The notes below the pieces were generated by a model. That model saw nothing but the letters and a program-made list of their open reading frames with translations, was not told where the DNA came from and ran no database searches. Shown here piece by piece: positions 36,236-46,403 of a stretch of 58,023 nucleotides of DNA. Each line of letters starts with the position of its first letter. Position 1 is the stretch's first letter. The DNA comes from Gammaproteobacteria bacterium (lineage in GTDB: Bacteria; Pseudomonadota; Gammaproteobacteria; SZUA-152), in contig JAADGF010000093.1 of assembly GCA_013152545.1 (NCBI GenBank), positions 1 through 58,023 on the forward strand, given 5' to 3'. The translations under genes were made by a program, and so were the position numbers.

Positions 36236-36525
36236 CCCGATCAATCCCATCGATTTGAATTTGTCTTGGCACGAGAGGAATCGGAAGCGGTGGATAAATC
36301 TCGTGGGAGGCTGAGTACAAAGATTCACGCGGCAGTCGATGCGTTGGGCAAGCCGGTACGATTGTTACTTACCGCAGGTCAATCCTCGGAATATGGGCAA
36401 TCTTTGGGGTTAATCAATGAATTTTCAGTTGACTACGTATTGGCTGATAAAGGATATGGCTCGAATGAATTCATTGCAGCAGTGGAAAAAACGAAGGCGA
36501 AAGCTGTTATTCCCCCGAATAAAAA
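36236..36525 (+). pseudogene. IS5-family transposase fragment
   Basis: A central piece of a DDE transposase of the IS5 group: SRGRLSTKIHAAVDALGKPV, RLLLTAGQ, then VDYVLADKGYGSNEFI with the catalytic-type Asp, and AVIPPNKK. Both the N-terminal DNA-binding part and the C-terminal catalytic Glu region are missing, so it is inactive. The reading frame runs on to 36853 only by passing into the antisense of marR. The break at about 36525 is where the foreign marR segment joins. Confidence 0.85.
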
Positions 36526-36537
36526 ACTTCATTTAAC

Positions 36538-36981
36538 TTACGCATTATTTCCCCTCTCTTTCTCAATTTTTATCTGGATACTAAATTTCTTTAATAAAGA
36601 GACGGTATCAGAAACACTTTTATCTCCTAATATTTTTCTTATTTCTTTACGCAATATCTTTGATGTTCGATCAAGATCAGTTTTTAATTCTTTTCCTTCT
36701 ATCGTTGGATATACACTACACTCTCTTTTATCCTTGTTTTCTTTTCTTCGCTCAACCAACCCCTTAGCTGATAGAACATCCACAAATCTAGTAACGGTTG
36801 ATAGTTTTAAATCCATTTTTTCAGCCAGATTTTGTAATGTTTCTCCAGGTTGATTCAAAATAAATTGCAGCAGATATGCATGAGAAGGAGATAATCCTAT
36901 AGGGCGATATGCTTCCGCCCAAAAAAAATTTATTAATCGGGTAAATTTTGTGGCATTGAAATATAGGCATTCATCAAACAT
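36538..36981 (-). CDS. MarR-family transcriptional regulator
   Basis: A 147-residue winged-helix regulator. The fold is clear: GLSPSHAYLLQFILNQPGETLQNLAEKM, then the recognition helix LKLSTVTRFVDVLSAKGLV and the wing ERRKENKDKRECSVYPT. Helices for dimerisation are at both ends. It is much richer in A+T than its neighbours and sits in an insertion scar beside a transposase stump, so it was probably acquired. The ATG at 36981 is preferred, because a perfect palindrome at 36999-37016 would otherwise lie inside the gene. No target gene lies next to it. Confidence 0.85.
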   Translation of the reverse strand: MFDECLYFNATKFTRLINFFWAEAYRPIGLSPSHAYLLQFILNQPGETLQNLAEKMDLKLSTVTRFVDVLSAKGLVERRKENKDKRECSVYPTIEGKELKTDLDRTSKILRKEIRKILGDKSVSDTVSLLKKFSIQIKIEKERGNNA

Positions 36982-36998
36982 GCGAGTCACTATACTTA

Positions 36999-37016
36999 TG
37001 CATGTTTGTACATGCA
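36999..37016. promoter_or_regulatory. Candidate MarR operator (perfect palindrome)
   Basis: TGCATGT, four bases TTGT, then ACATGCA: two perfect 7-base half-sites centred about 26 bases before the marR start codon. MarR proteins bind palindromes of this size in their own promoters. Confidence 0.6.
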
Positions 37017-37340
37017 ACTATTAAAGCAGTCTCGTACGGTAGGAGTCCCCGCACGGCTTTGTTGGGTGATGCAACGGGTTTTAGTCTTTTTTTTAGGTAG
37101 TACTAATATAAGTGCTTGATTGCTTGAGAATGCCTCGATACTGCTTACAGTTTTTTTCAGTGCAGTATGCAAAAAACTTTAACCTTAATCAATTGAGTGT
37201 TAGCGACAGCGACAATGATACTGAAGATGAAAAGTTTATCGCAAATAAGCATTTTTGTACGGTAACAATTTCACGCCTGAGCCCGTTCTGTTATTATTAC
37301 TTGCCATTGTTTTTTTGACACATTATTGAGGGAATTAACC
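37017..37340. other. Region between marR and ilvD
   Basis: No credible gene. The stretch 37025-37075 (ending GGCTTTGTTGGGTGATGCAACGGG) resembles the terminal regions of some insertion sequences and may mark the right border of the inserted segment. The remainder probably carries the ilvD promoter. Confidence 0.35.
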
Positions 37341-39197
37341 ATGCCGGATTACCGATCAAAAACCACCACGCACGGCCGCAATATGGCGGGTGCGCGTGCA
37401 TTGTGGCGTGCCACAGGGATGACTGATGCAGATTTTGAGAAACCAATTATTGCAATTTCAAATTCATTTACCCAGTTTGTGCCGGGGCATGTACATTTAA
37501 AAGATTTGGGGCAATTGGTTGCCCGGGAGATTGAAGCGGCAGGTGGTGTTGCTAAAGAATTTAATACCATTGCGATTGATGATGGCATTGCGATGGGGCA
37601 TGGCGGAATGCTGTATTCCCTGCCATCACGGGAAATTATTAGCGATGCCGTTGAGTACATGGTTAATGCCCATTGTGCGGATGCTTTAGTGTGTATTTCC
37701 AATTGTGACAAAATCACCCCTGGCATGTTAAATGCGGCTTTACGGCTAAATATTCCCACGGTATTCGTTTCCGGTGGGCCTATGGAGTCCGGTAAAAGTG
37801 TTATCGCTGGTAAAGAAGTGCATCTAGACTTGGTGGACGCCATGGTCGCTGCTGTGGATTCTAATGTGTCTGATGAAGATGCCTACGCAATGGAGCGCTC
37901 TGCGTGTCCCACCTGTGGTTCATGTTCTGGGATGTTTACAGCAAACTCAATGAACTGCTTAACGGAAGCGTTAGGTTTGTCTTTGCCTGGCAATGGTAGT
38001 ATGTTGGCCACCCATGCCGATCGTAAAGCCTTATTTTTAGAGGCTGGCCGGTGTATTGTGGATATTACCAAGCGGTATTATGAAGGCAACGATAGCCGGG
38101 TTTTACCCCGCTCTATTGCCAGTTTTTCCGCCTTTGAAAATGCGATGTGCCTGGATATTGCCATGGGTGGATCTACTAATACCATTCTGCATTTATTAGC
38201 GGCTGCGGCAGAAGCGGAAGTGGATTTCAGCATGAAAGATATCGATCGTTTATCCCGCAAAGTGCCGCATCTGTGTAAAGTAGCACCCAGTACACCACAA
38301 TACCATATGGAAGATGTGCATCGTGCTGGCGGCGTAATGGGCATTCTCGGACAATTGGATAAAGCGGGTCTTATTAATGCCGAAATGCCGATGATTCATA
38401 GTGCCTCATTAAGTGATGCTCTTGAAAAGTGGGATATCAGTCGTACTAAAGATTCGTCTGTACACAAATTTTATAGTGCTGGCCCGGGTAATGTTTCAAC
38501 TCAGCAGGCTTTTAGTCAGGAAAAGCGTTGGCCAAGTTTGGATATGGACCGGCAAAACGGTTGTATTCGGAACTCTGAGCATGCTTATAGCAAAGACGGT
38601 GGTTTAGCGGTGTTGTATGGCAATATTGCATTAGAGGGGTGTGTGGTTAAAACGGCTGGCGTTGACGAAAGCATATTAACTTTCAAAGGATCTGCACGTA
38701 TTTTTGAAAGTCAGGATAGTGCTGTTGAGGCAATATTAAGTGATAAGATAAACTCTGGCGATGTGGTGATTATTCGCTACGAAGGCCCTCGTGGTGGGCC
38801 GGGTATGCAGGAAATGCTATATCCCACCAGTTATCTAAAATCCAAAGGTTTGGGTAAACAGTGCGCATTAATTACCGATGGCCGGTTTTCGGGTGGAACC
38901 TCGGGTTTGTCCATTGGCCATGTTTCTCCCGAGGCCGCTGAAGGCGGTACTATTGGGTTAGTAGAAGAAGGTGATTTGATCGAAATTGATATTCCTGGCC
39001 GTAAAATCAATGTAATGCTGGATGGGCCGATATTGATTGATCGGCGCGAAGCGATGGAGGCGCGTGGCACACAGGCTTGGCGGCCATTGAATCGGGATCG
39101 CACTGTCACCTCAGCATTAAAAGCGTACGCAGCAATGACGACGTCGGCTGCCCGAGGTGCGGTAAGAGATGTTGGCCAATTATATCGGAAAAAATAA
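37341..39197 (+). CDS. ilvD: Dihydroxy-acid dehydratase
   Basis: IlvD dehydrates dihydroxy-isovalerate and dihydroxy-methylvalerate in valine, leucine and isoleucine synthesis, using an iron-sulfur cluster. The N-terminus [27 protein letters not shown] is typical of the 4Fe-type enzyme. Cluster cysteines are seen in [10 protein letters not shown] and [17 protein letters not shown]. The C-terminal ligand region [20 protein letters not shown] is intact. At 618 residues the length is normal. The ATG at 37341 has GAGGG upstream; the frame opens at 37326. It stands alone between an insertion scar and the ferredoxin gene. Confidence 0.97.
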   Translation: MPDYRSKTTTHGRNMAGARALWRATGMTDADFEKPIIAISNSFTQFVPGHVHLKDLGQLVAREIEAAGGVAKEFNTIAIDDGIAMGHGGMLYSLPSREIISDAVEYMVNAHCADALVCISNCDKITPGMLNAALRLNIPTVFVSGGPMESGKSVIAGKEVHLDLVDAMVAAVDSNVSDEDAYAMERSACPTCGSCSGMFTANSMNCLTEALGLSLPGNGSMLATHADRKALFLEAGRCIVDITKRYYEGNDSRVLPRSIASFSAFENAMCLDIAMGGSTNTILHLLAAAAEAEVDFSMKDIDRLSRKVPHLCKVAPSTPQYHMEDVHRAGGVMGILGQLDKAGLINAEMPMIHSASLSDALEKWDISRTKDSSVHKFYSAGPGNVSTQQAFSQEKRWPSLDMDRQNGCIRNSEHAYSKDGGLAVLYGNIALEGCVVKTAGVDESILTFKGSARIFESQDSAVEAILSDKINSGDVVIIRYEGPRGGPGMQEMLYPTSYLKSKGLGKQCALITDGRFSGGTSGLSIGHVSPEAAEGGTIGLVEEGDLIEIDIPGRKINVMLDGPILIDRREAMEARGTQAWRPLNRDRTVTSALKAYAAMTTSAARGAVRDVGQLYRKK

Positions 39198-39679
39198 AGG
39201 GAATATGTGATTGAATCGTGGTTCATCGCGATGCGATATTCACCCGGGTGATGAATATCATAGATATCCTGTATGCACAGTTAAGGCTGCCCAAGAATAA
39301 TGTTCTTTGCGAGGGAAAGTGAGTGATAGTAGTGACAGGGCACTCTCTTAATGAGGAGGAGCGTGCACGCGCATGTTCCTGAGCCTTACTCCCCCATGAT
39401 GGTCGCTGTTGTCGGACAGTCTCTCTCTCATTTGTGTTATGGAATTCTTTTTGCTGACCTTAACACAAGGTAGCCTACAGCTTTTGTTAAGGTGGTTAGT
39501 ATCTCGCCTTGATTTTTTTCTGATGCTCGATATATAACTTTAAGATCTATATTAATAATATTTAATTCTTTTCAGTTCTATGTGTGAGCTTCTATAGTTG
39601 CATCCGAATAGGTCGTTTAATAATTAAAAAAAACCAGTCTGATTATTTCAGGAGCTGGTGTTTTCAGGAGTAAAGGTGC
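39198..39679. other. Intergenic region between ilvD and the ferredoxin gene, with one repeat A end
   Basis: No gene is visible. Bases 39401-39429 (GGTCGCTGTTGTCGGACAGT then CTCTCTCTC) are a diverged repeat A end. Confidence 0.5.
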
Positions 39680-40015
39680 ATGACGTTTGTGGTTACCGAA
39701 CAATGTATTCGTTGCAAGTACACCGATTGCGTTGAAGTGTGTCCCGTTGATTGTTTTCATGAGGGACCCAATTTTTTGGTCATTAATCCTGCTGAGTGTA
39801 TCGACTGTACGTTGTGTGTACCGGAGTGTCCCGTGGAAGCGATTTATGCGGAGGAAGAGTTACCTGAAGAATACAGCCAGTATTTAAAGCTTAACGAAGA
39901 GCTTTCGAACTTGTGGCCGGTTATTAATGAGGTGAAGCCGCCGCCGGAAGATGCTGAGCTCTGGGCGGGTCGGGACGATAAACTTCAGTATTTACAACGC
40001 AATAGTGAAAGCTAG
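39680..40015 (+). CDS. fdxA: 7Fe-type ferredoxin FdxA
   Basis: A 111-residue ferredoxin carrying one 3Fe-4S and one 4Fe-4S cluster. The first cysteine set is [18 protein letters not shown] and the second is [17 protein letters not shown], matching the FdxA family, with the usual acidic C-terminal tail. It directly precedes the sulfite reductase gene (53 bases), so it could supply electrons to it; this link is inferred from position. GGAG and AAAGG lie upstream of the ATG. Confidence 0.93.
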   Translation: MTFVVTEQCIRCKYTDCVEVCPVDCFHEGPNFLVINPAECIDCTLCVPECPVEAIYAEEELPEEYSQYLKLNEELSNLWPVINEVKPPPEDAELWAGRDDKLQYLQRNSES

Positions 40016-40067
40016 TTAATACGCTACACTAGAGCCTTAACGTTTTAGCGATATCGGAGACTTAAGA

Positions 40068-42293
40068 ATGACTCAGGTTCCAGGGGATTACGTTGATAGC
40101 GATGAATTAGATCGTTATGAAGACGCGGTGTTAAAATACCACCGTGGTGAAATTGATGAAAATAAATTAATGGTTACGCGACTGCAACAAGGCGTGTATG
40201 GCCAGCGGCAGGACGGTGTCAATATGGTGCGTATTAAAGTGCCGGGCGGACGCCTTTCACCACAACAGCTTCAGGGTATCGGCTCAATTCTGGAGCAATA
40301 TTCAGGCGAGGATATCGTTAGCATCACGACCCGCCAGGATATCCAGATTCATAGTGTTGCTCTGGGAGATACTCCGGCAGTATTACGTGAATTGGCTGAT
40401 ATGGGGTTGACCACACGTGAGGCGTGCGGTAACACGGTGCGTAATATTTGTGCTTGTCCATTGGCGGGTGTTTGCGAGCGTGAACACGTTAATGTGCAGC
40501 CTTTTATAGAGCAAACAGTAGAGTATTTTTTGCGCCACCCGTTGACGCAGCATATGCCGCGCAAGTTCAAAATGAGTTTTTCGGGTTGTGAGGTTGATTG
40601 CGCCCAAGGTATGATTCACGATGTAGGTGTTGTGGCAGTGAGCGAAAATAACCGTTTTGGTTTTAAAGTGTTGGCGGCAGGGGGGCTGGGCCATAAACCA
40701 CGTGAAGCTGTGGTGATCGAATCATTCATCGAAGAAGCGGATTTATTGCCTGTTATTGAGGCAGTTATTGCAGTACACAATAAATATTCAGATCGCAAAA
40801 AACGCGCCAAGTCACGGATTAAGTTTTTAGTGGACCGTTTTGGGGCTGATGGTTTTGTTGAAAAATATCGCGAGGAAGTAAAACGAACTCGCGAAGCTTA
40901 CACTGATAACGCAAATCACGTTAAAGGGGAATGGCAGGCGGGTTGTGGCGATGTTCAATACTATGCGGGCGCTCCGCATGAAGTTGTGGCGCAAAAACAG
41001 CTTGGTCTATTTGTGTTTCCAATTGCTATATCGCTAGGTGATCTTACCTCGAAACATTTGCGGGGTATTGCAAAATTATTGATTGATGAAAAAATTGATG
41101 ATGTACGAACCACACAGGATCAAAATCTGATTCTTGTGGGTGTACCCGAGCACAGCTTAAGCTCCATTCGCAGCGGACTTACTGAGTTGGGTTTGGCTGA
41201 GCCTGTCGTTGGGGATAATGTGGTTGCCTGTCCTGGTACTTGGACTTGTCGCTTGGGGATAACGTCATCGAGAAACGTTGCCCAAAAATTAACAGGCAGT
41301 GCAGGTGATTTGTTGGTGCGGGTGAGTGGCTGCCAAAATGGCTGTGCGCAACCCACCGTGGGTGATATTGGGATTCATGGTGAAGCTAAGCGCATACATG
41401 GCAAGCTTATTCCGCACTACCGCATGCATTTTGGTGGTGATGGTCGTGCTGGCGGCCGTATCGGCACTAAGGGCCCCGAAGTTCCTGCGGCTCGTGTGGA
41501 TAAAGCCATCAACCGTATTCAGGAAACGTTTTTAGCGAGTCGGGAAAACAACGAGTCATTTTTGCAATGGAATGGCCGCCAGACCTTGGATTATTATAAG
41601 GAACTGCTGGCCGACTTGATTCATGTATCTGCTAGTGATGTACCTCTGGTGTTGAAGGATCATGGCGATAAAAAAGATTTTAAAGTTTTGCAACTGGGTG
41701 GTGGAGAGTGCGCGGGTGTATCACAAGAGGATGTGGCTGCTAATTTTTCCGAAGCGGCCATGGAACGGTCTTATCTACGCAGTTTTCTGTTAGCGCGTAA
41801 GTATCAGCAAGCAATTGATTGTGCCGTAGCGATTACACGATTAGTGGGGCAGTCTTTGCTGCGTTCGGCAGGGAAAGCTTTCAATCTAGATGAACCGCAG
41901 GAAATTGCAGCAAAAATAAAAGAATATTTACCCTCGCACCCCTATCTTTTTGAGCCGCTAGCCGTTTTTATCGGTGAGTTAAACCGGTTTGAACACAGTT
42001 TGGAAGAGACTGGAACTGAACAACATAATTTTGACCAGTCCGGTTTTGAACGTCTTTTGAAAATGCTGAATGGGTGGACGGTATTGGCCGGCCATTATTG
42101 TCAGGAAAAAAATCAGGCGGTTGATTTTTCGTCTTCGCTACCGGAAACACAATTGACCGATCTTGATTTTCAGGATCCATTACTTGCGGCATCTTTACAG
42201 GCAACAACAAGTACGGCAGGAGCCACTCTTGCAGCAGCGAGTGCGGTTAGTACCGTTATTAGTGCTGGTTCGCCGTCGAACACAGGAAGCTAG
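40068..42293 (+). CDS. cysI: Sulfite/nitrite reductase hemoprotein with helical C-terminal extension
   Basis: A 741-residue siroheme reductase. Residues ~1-550 form the usual two-fold reductase. ITTRQDIQIHSV and NICACPLAGVCEREH come first, then SGCEVDCAQGMIHDVG; the siroheme/4Fe-4S ligands lie in CPGTWTCRLG and RVSGCQNGCAQPTVGDIG. It most resembles the pseudomonad CysI, which needs no separate CysJ. Residues ~580-700 add a helical domain (MERSYLRSFLLARKYQQAI) and end in an Ala/Ser/Thr-rich tail, not part of the standard enzyme. Sulfite is the likely substrate, given cysH three bases downstream. GGAG precedes the ATG. Confidence 0.9.
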   Translation: MTQVPGDYVDSDELDRYEDAVLKYHRGEIDENKLMVTRLQQGVYGQRQDGVNMVRIKVPGGRLSPQQLQGIGSILEQYSGEDIVSITTRQDIQIHSVALGDTPAVLRELADMGLTTREACGNTVRNICACPLAGVCEREHVNVQPFIEQTVEYFLRHPLTQHMPRKFKMSFSGCEVDCAQGMIHDVGVVAVSENNRFGFKVLAAGGLGHKPREAVVIESFIEEADLLPVIEAVIAVHNKYSDRKKRAKSRIKFLVDRFGADGFVEKYREEVKRTREAYTDNANHVKGEWQAGCGDVQYYAGAPHEVVAQKQLGLFVFPIAISLGDLTSKHLRGIAKLLIDEKIDDVRTTQDQNLILVGVPEHSLSSIRSGLTELGLAEPVVGDNVVACPGTWTCRLGITSSRNVAQKLTGSAGDLLVRVSGCQNGCAQPTVGDIGIHGEAKRIHGKLIPHYRMHFGGDGRAGGRIGTKGPEVPAARVDKAINRIQETFLASRENNESFLQWNGRQTLDYYKELLADLIHVSASDVPLVLKDHGDKKDFKVLQLGGGECAGVSQEDVAANFSEAAMERSYLRSFLLARKYQQAIDCAVAITRLVGQSLLRSAGKAFNLDEPQEIAAKIKEYLPSHPYLFEPLAVFIGELNRFEHSLEETGTEQHNFDQSGFERLLKMLNGWTVLAGHYCQEKNQAVDFSSSLPETQLTDLDFQDPLLAASLQATTSTAGATLAAASAVSTVISAGSPSNTGS

Positions 42294-42296
42294 ATA

Positions 42297-43007
42297 ATGA
42301 TACTGAGCACTGAATTATCGCAAAAAATAGAACGAACGCAGGCATTGTTGCAGGATGCCTGCACAGCACATAAGCCGGTGGTTTTGGCAAACAGTCTTGG
42401 TGCCGAGGATATGGTTCTCACCGATATTATCTGCCGTAATACTTTGGGTATCGATATTTTTACTTTGGATACAGGGCGCCTACATGAAGAAACCTATCGT
42501 TTGTTGGATGAAATAAAGAAAAAATACGGTTTGCTGGTGAAAGTTTATTATCCGGAGGTGGCTGCTGTTGAACAGTATGTGCAGGAACGGGGTATAAACG
42601 CATTTTACGACAGTGTGGAATTGCGCAAGGCCTGCTGCCAAATTCGTAAAGTGGGACCGTTAAAGCGCGCTTTACTTGGAAAAAATGCCTGGATAACTGG
42701 GCTTCGCCGTGAGCAGTCCGTTACTCGTGATGAATTAAAACCCTCCGAGTGGGATGATGATTTTCAGTTGTATAAATTTAACCCTTTATATGATTGGAGT
42801 GAACAAGATACATGGGACTATATTCGCCGTTACAATGTACCCTATAACCTGCTACATGATGCGCATTTTCCAAGTATTGGTTGCGCTCCTTGTACCCGAG
42901 CTGTTGAAGAAGGTGAGGATGTACGGGCTGGGCGGTGGTGGTGGGAAAGTCCTTCCAATAAAGAATGTGGGCTGCATCGCAGTGCCAGGCAGGAGGTGCA
43001 AGCATGA
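42297..43007 (+). CDS. cysH: Adenylyl-sulfate (APS) reductase, iron-sulfur type
   Basis: CysH reduces activated sulfate to sulfite. The two cysteine pairs Cys113-Cys114 (KACCQIRK) and Cys196/Cys199 (IGCAPCTRA) bind a 4Fe-4S cluster and mark enzymes that use APS directly. The catalytic ECGLH is at 223-227. Other motifs are [13 protein letters not shown] and [14 protein letters not shown] use means no APS kinase (CysC) is needed, and none is found here. It starts three bases after cysI and its stop overlaps the cysD start. Confidence 0.95.
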   Translation: MILSTELSQKIERTQALLQDACTAHKPVVLANSLGAEDMVLTDIICRNTLGIDIFTLDTGRLHEETYRLLDEIKKKYGLLVKVYYPEVAAVEQYVQERGINAFYDSVELRKACCQIRKVGPLKRALLGKNAWITGLRREQSVTRDELKPSEWDDDFQLYKFNPLYDWSEQDTWDYIRRYNVPYNLLHDAHFPSIGCAPCTRAVEEGEDVRAGRWWWESPSNKECGLHRSARQEVQA

Positions 43008-43951
43008 GAGTTGAGATTGATTCACAGGCGGCTACATCGGGTAACTCTGCCGGGCAGATTTACCTGGCGCATCTTGCGCAATTGGAAAGCGAAGCGATTC
43101 ATATTATGCGGGAAGTGGTGGCTGAATTTCGGAATCCTGTCTTATTGTATTCGGTGGGTAAAGACTCCAGCGTGTTACTGCGATTAGCGCAAAAAGCATT
43201 TTATCCTGGTAAGTTACCATTTCCGTTAATGCATGTGGATACGGGGTATAAATTTCCGGAAATGATCCAATTTCGCGATCAAATGGCAGAAGCGGTGGGT
43301 GCCAGACTTATTGTGCGACGTAATGAGGTTGCCATTGAAAGCGCCATGCATCCGAATGTGCATGGTGTTGCCCGGTGTTGTGGTGCTTTAAAAACCACGG
43401 CGTTGCTGGAGGGGTTGGGAGAGCATGGTTTTGATGCGGCCTTTGGTGGCGCGCGCCGGGACGAAGAAAAATCGAGGGCCAAGGAGCGTATTTTTTCTTT
43501 CCGAGATGAATTTGGGCAATGGGATCCGAAAAACCAGCGTCCGGAATTATGGCAGCTTTACAACGGCCGGATACACGAGGGGGAGTCGGTTCGAGTTTTT
43601 CCCTTGTCGAACTGGAGCGAACTGGATATTTGGCAGTACATAAAGCAGGAAAATATTCCTATTGTACCGCTCTATTATGCAGAATCACGCATGATGGTAG
43701 AGCGTGGCAAACACCTGATTCCTGTCGATGATAATACAATGCTTCAGGATGATGAAGTTGCCAAGCCCATTATGTCTCGTTTTCGAACCTTGGGATGTTC
43801 GCCGTGTACTGGTGCAATACGTTCGGATGCGACGACCCTGGACGATATTATTCGCGAGATGACTGTGGTAACACGTAGCGAGCGTGAAACACGCCTGATC
43901 GACCATGGCGCCAATTCAATGGAAGACAAGAAAAAGGAAGGGTATTTCTAG
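43004..43951 (+). CDS. cysD: Sulfate adenylyltransferase subunit 2
   Basis: CysD is the catalytic ATP-sulfurylase subunit that joins sulfate to ATP, driven by GTP hydrolysis on CysN. The PP-loop nucleotide-binding motif [16 protein letters not shown] is present. [28 protein letters not shown] and [10 protein letters not shown] are family blocks. The ATG at 43004 has a strong AGGAGG eight bases upstream, chosen over the in-frame ATG at 42965. It overlaps cysH by four bases and shares one base with cysN. Confidence 0.97.
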   Translation: MRVEIDSQAATSGNSAGQIYLAHLAQLESEAIHIMREVVAEFRNPVLLYSVGKDSSVLLRLAQKAFYPGKLPFPLMHVDTGYKFPEMIQFRDQMAEAVGARLIVRRNEVAIESAMHPNVHGVARCCGALKTTALLEGLGEHGFDAAFGGARRDEEKSRAKERIFSFRDEFGQWDPKNQRPELWQLYNGRIHEGESVRVFPLSNWSELDIWQYIKQENIPIVPLYYAESRMMVERGKHLIPVDDNTMLQDDEVAKPIMSRFRTLGCSPCTGAIRSDATTLDDIIREMTVVTRSERETRLIDHGANSMEDKKKEGYF

Positions 43952-45225
43952 TGACTGCTGAAACACAAAAATCCAGCTCTTATGAGTTGCTGCGATTTAC
44001 CACCGCAGGAAGTGTGGACGACGGCAAGTCCACTTTAATAGGCCGTTTGTTAGTTGATAGCCAGGGTATTTACGAAGACCAGCTTGATGCTGCGCGTAAA
44101 GTTCAGGCAAACCGTGGCGGTGAAGGTCTCGACTTAGCGTCGATTACCGATGGTCTGCATGCAGAGCAGGAGCAGGGCATTACTATTGACGTGGCTTACC
44201 GTTATTTTTCCACACCACGGCGTAAATTCATAATTGCGGATACGCCAGGTCATGAACAATATACACGTAATATGGTAACTGGTGCGAGTACCGCTGATGC
44301 TACGATTATATTAATAGATGCAAGAATCGGTATTCGTCCGCAATCCCGACGACATGCTTATCTGGCGCATTTGCTTGGTATCAAGCATCTCATCGTCGCG
44401 GTTAACAAAATGGACTTGATGGGCTATGACGAAAATGTGTTTAATGTCATTCGAGAGGAATTTGGAGGGTTTTGCCGGGATTTAGGCATAAAGGATTTAT
44501 GCTTCATACCGGTTTCTGCCTTACAAGGCGACATGATTGCCAAACGAGGTGATAAGCTTAACTGGTATGATGGCCAAACCCTGTTGACTACGTTGGAAAC
44601 GCTTGAAGTGTACAAACGATCACAAGATTTGATGTTACGTTTCCCTGTGCAGTTGGTCAATCGGCCCCGGCAACCGGAGTACCACGATTTTCGTGGTTAT
44701 ATGGGCCGTATTGAGTCAGGAGAGGTTAGCGTCGGCGATGAGGTGATTGTGTTGCCAGGGTGTCGCAAAACAAAAGTAAAGGAAATAGTCAGTTTTGACG
44801 GTTCTATGCAAAGTGCCCGTGCGAAACAATCGGTAACCATTGTGCTTGAAGACGAGATTGATATTTCCCGCGGCGATATGATTGTGGGTACAACCTACCA
44901 GCCCCGTATCGAAAAAGAAATAGATGCTTATTTATGCTGGATGAGTGAAAAACCCTTGCAAGCTGGATCAAAGTATTTAATCAAGCATGCCGCTAGAACA
45001 GTAAAGGGTGTGGTTAAGCAGTTGCTGCATTCGGTTGATGTCAATACATTGGAGCAAAATGAAGCGGTGGAGTCTCTCGGTCTAAATGGTATTGGGCGTG
45101 TGAAAATACGCATGCAACATCCTATTGTGGTTGATGACTATGATAGTGTGCGGGAAACGGGTGGATTTATTGTTATCGACATTGACACCAATAACACGGT
45201 TGCTGCGGGCATGATACTCCAATAA
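43951..45225 (+). CDS. cysN: Sulfate adenylyltransferase subunit 1 (GTPase)
   Basis: CysN is an EF-Tu-like GTPase that powers APS formation by CysD. G-motifs are clear: GSVDDGKSTLIGRLL (G1), DTPGHEQYTRNM (G3) and NKMDL (G4). Translation begins at GTG 43951, whose first base is the last base of the cysD stop. At 424 residues it is the short form, ending after the third domain with no fused CysC kinase, consistent with a pathway that reduces APS directly. It is the last gene of the operon and converges on prfA. Confidence 0.97.
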   Translation: MTAETQKSSSYELLRFTTAGSVDDGKSTLIGRLLVDSQGIYEDQLDAARKVQANRGGEGLDLASITDGLHAEQEQGITIDVAYRYFSTPRRKFIIADTPGHEQYTRNMVTGASTADATIILIDARIGIRPQSRRHAYLAHLLGIKHLIVAVNKMDLMGYDENVFNVIREEFGGFCRDLGIKDLCFIPVSALQGDMIAKRGDKLNWYDGQTLLTTLETLEVYKRSQDLMLRFPVQLVNRPRQPEYHDFRGYMGRIESGEVSVGDEVIVLPGCRKTKVKEIVSFDGSMQSARAKQSVTIVLEDEIDISRGDMIVGTTYQPRIEKEIDAYLCWMSEKPLQAGSKYLIKHAARTVKGVVKQLLHSVDVNTLEQNEAVESLGLNGIGRVKIRMQHPIVVDDYDSVRETGGFIVIDIDTNNTVAAGMILQ

Positions 45226-45320
45226 TGTTTATAATAATTATCTCCGATAACTACTATCCCATACCGCTTAAGGGCGTGCAGTCATACCTAAATCGCAATC
45301 GTTATGGGTATATAACAAGC

Positions 45321-46403
45321 TCACTCACTCATTGCGGTTAGTAATTGAGCTTGGTTTTCATTGGTGAGTGGGTCGATTATCATGTCGAGATTGCCTTGTA
45401 ATACATCGTCAAGCTTGTAGAGCGTTAGATTAATTCGATGATCGGTGATGCGCCCCTGGGGGAAGTTATAGGTGCGGATGCGCCCCGAGCGGTCACCGGA
45501 TCCCACGAGCATTTTTCGAGTTTCAGCTTGTTCAGTTTCCTGTTTTTCGCGTTCTGCATTATACAGTTTTGCCGCTAATAGGGACATGGCGCGTGCGCGG
45601 TTTTTGTGTTGTGAACGTTCGTCTTGGCACTCCACCACGATGCCAGAGGGTAAGTGAGTTAGACGAATTGCTGAGTCGGTTTTGTTGACGTGTTGCCCGC
45701 CAGCGCCAGAAGCTCGAAAGGTATCCACTTTTAGGTCATTTGTGTTGATTTCCTGTTGTTTCACTTCCGCCACTTCCGGCATTACCGCCACCGTGCATGC
45801 AGATGTATGGATGCGGCCCTGTGATTCCGTTTCGGGAACTCGTTGCACACGATGACCGCCAGATTCAAACTTTAGGCGTGAATAAGCGCCTTGTCCGGCA
45901 ATGCGTAATATTAATTCTTTATGACCGCCATGCTCGCCGGGATTGTCGTTGATGATTTCAACTTGCCAGCGGCGTTGTTCTGCATAACGGGAATACATGC
46001 GGAATAAGTTGCCGGAAAACAGTGCCGCTTCATCGCCACCTGTACCAGCACGAATTTCAAGATAAATGTTGTTGTCGTCATTAGGGTCTTTGGGCAATAA
46101 TAGTTTTTGCAGTTCTTGTTCCAGTTTGATCAAAGCGCCTTTGTCTTGTTTTAATTCGATGTCTGCCATGTCTCGAATCTCGGGGTCGTCATCTTTAAGC
46201 ATGCTTTGCGCCGCATTGATATCATCTAGCGTTGCTTGGTATTTGACGAAACACGCCACAACAGGGCTGATTTGAGCATGTTCTTTGGATAGTTCGCGAA
46301 ATTCATTTTGGTTGGTGATAATGCCTGGATCTGCTAGCAGGGCATTAATTTCTTCAAGGCGATCAGACAGCGTTTCAAGTTTGCTGCGCAAGGATGTTTT
46401 CAC
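45321..46403 (-). CDS. prfA: Peptide chain release factor 1
   Basis: RF1 ends translation at UAA and UAG codons. The catalytic GGQ is in [21 protein letters not shown] and the surrounding [14 protein letters not shown] is conserved. The stop-codon recognition tripeptide, usually P-x-T (PAT in E. coli), reads PET within [23 protein letters not shown]. The 360-residue length is standard. In many relatives prmC, the gene of the methylase that modifies the GGQ glutamine, follows; here cysN converges instead and prmC is absent from the window. It lies downstream of hemA on the same strand with a 375-base gap. Confidence 0.96.
   Translation of the reverse strand: MKTSLRSKLETLSDRLEEINALLADPGIITNQNEFRELSKEHAQISPVVACFVKYQATLDDINAAQSMLKDDDPEIRDMADIELKQDKGALIKLEQELQKLLLPKDPNDDNNIYLEIRAGTGGDEAALFSGNLFRMYSRYAEQRRWQVEIINDNPGEHGGHKELILRIAGQGAYSRLKFESGGHRVQRVPETESQGRIHTSACTVAVMPEVAEVKQQEINTNDLKVDTFRASGAGGQHVNKTDSAIRLTHLPSGIVVECQDERSQHKNRARAMSLLAAKLYNAEREKQETEQAETRKMLVGSGDRSGRIRTYNFPQGRITDHRINLTLYKLDDVLQGNLDMIIDPLTNENQAQLLTAMSE

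Noticed and set aside
36266-36853. Apparent 195-residue fusion protein
   Set aside because: Only the first ~90 residues are transposase-like; the rest is the antisense of marR.
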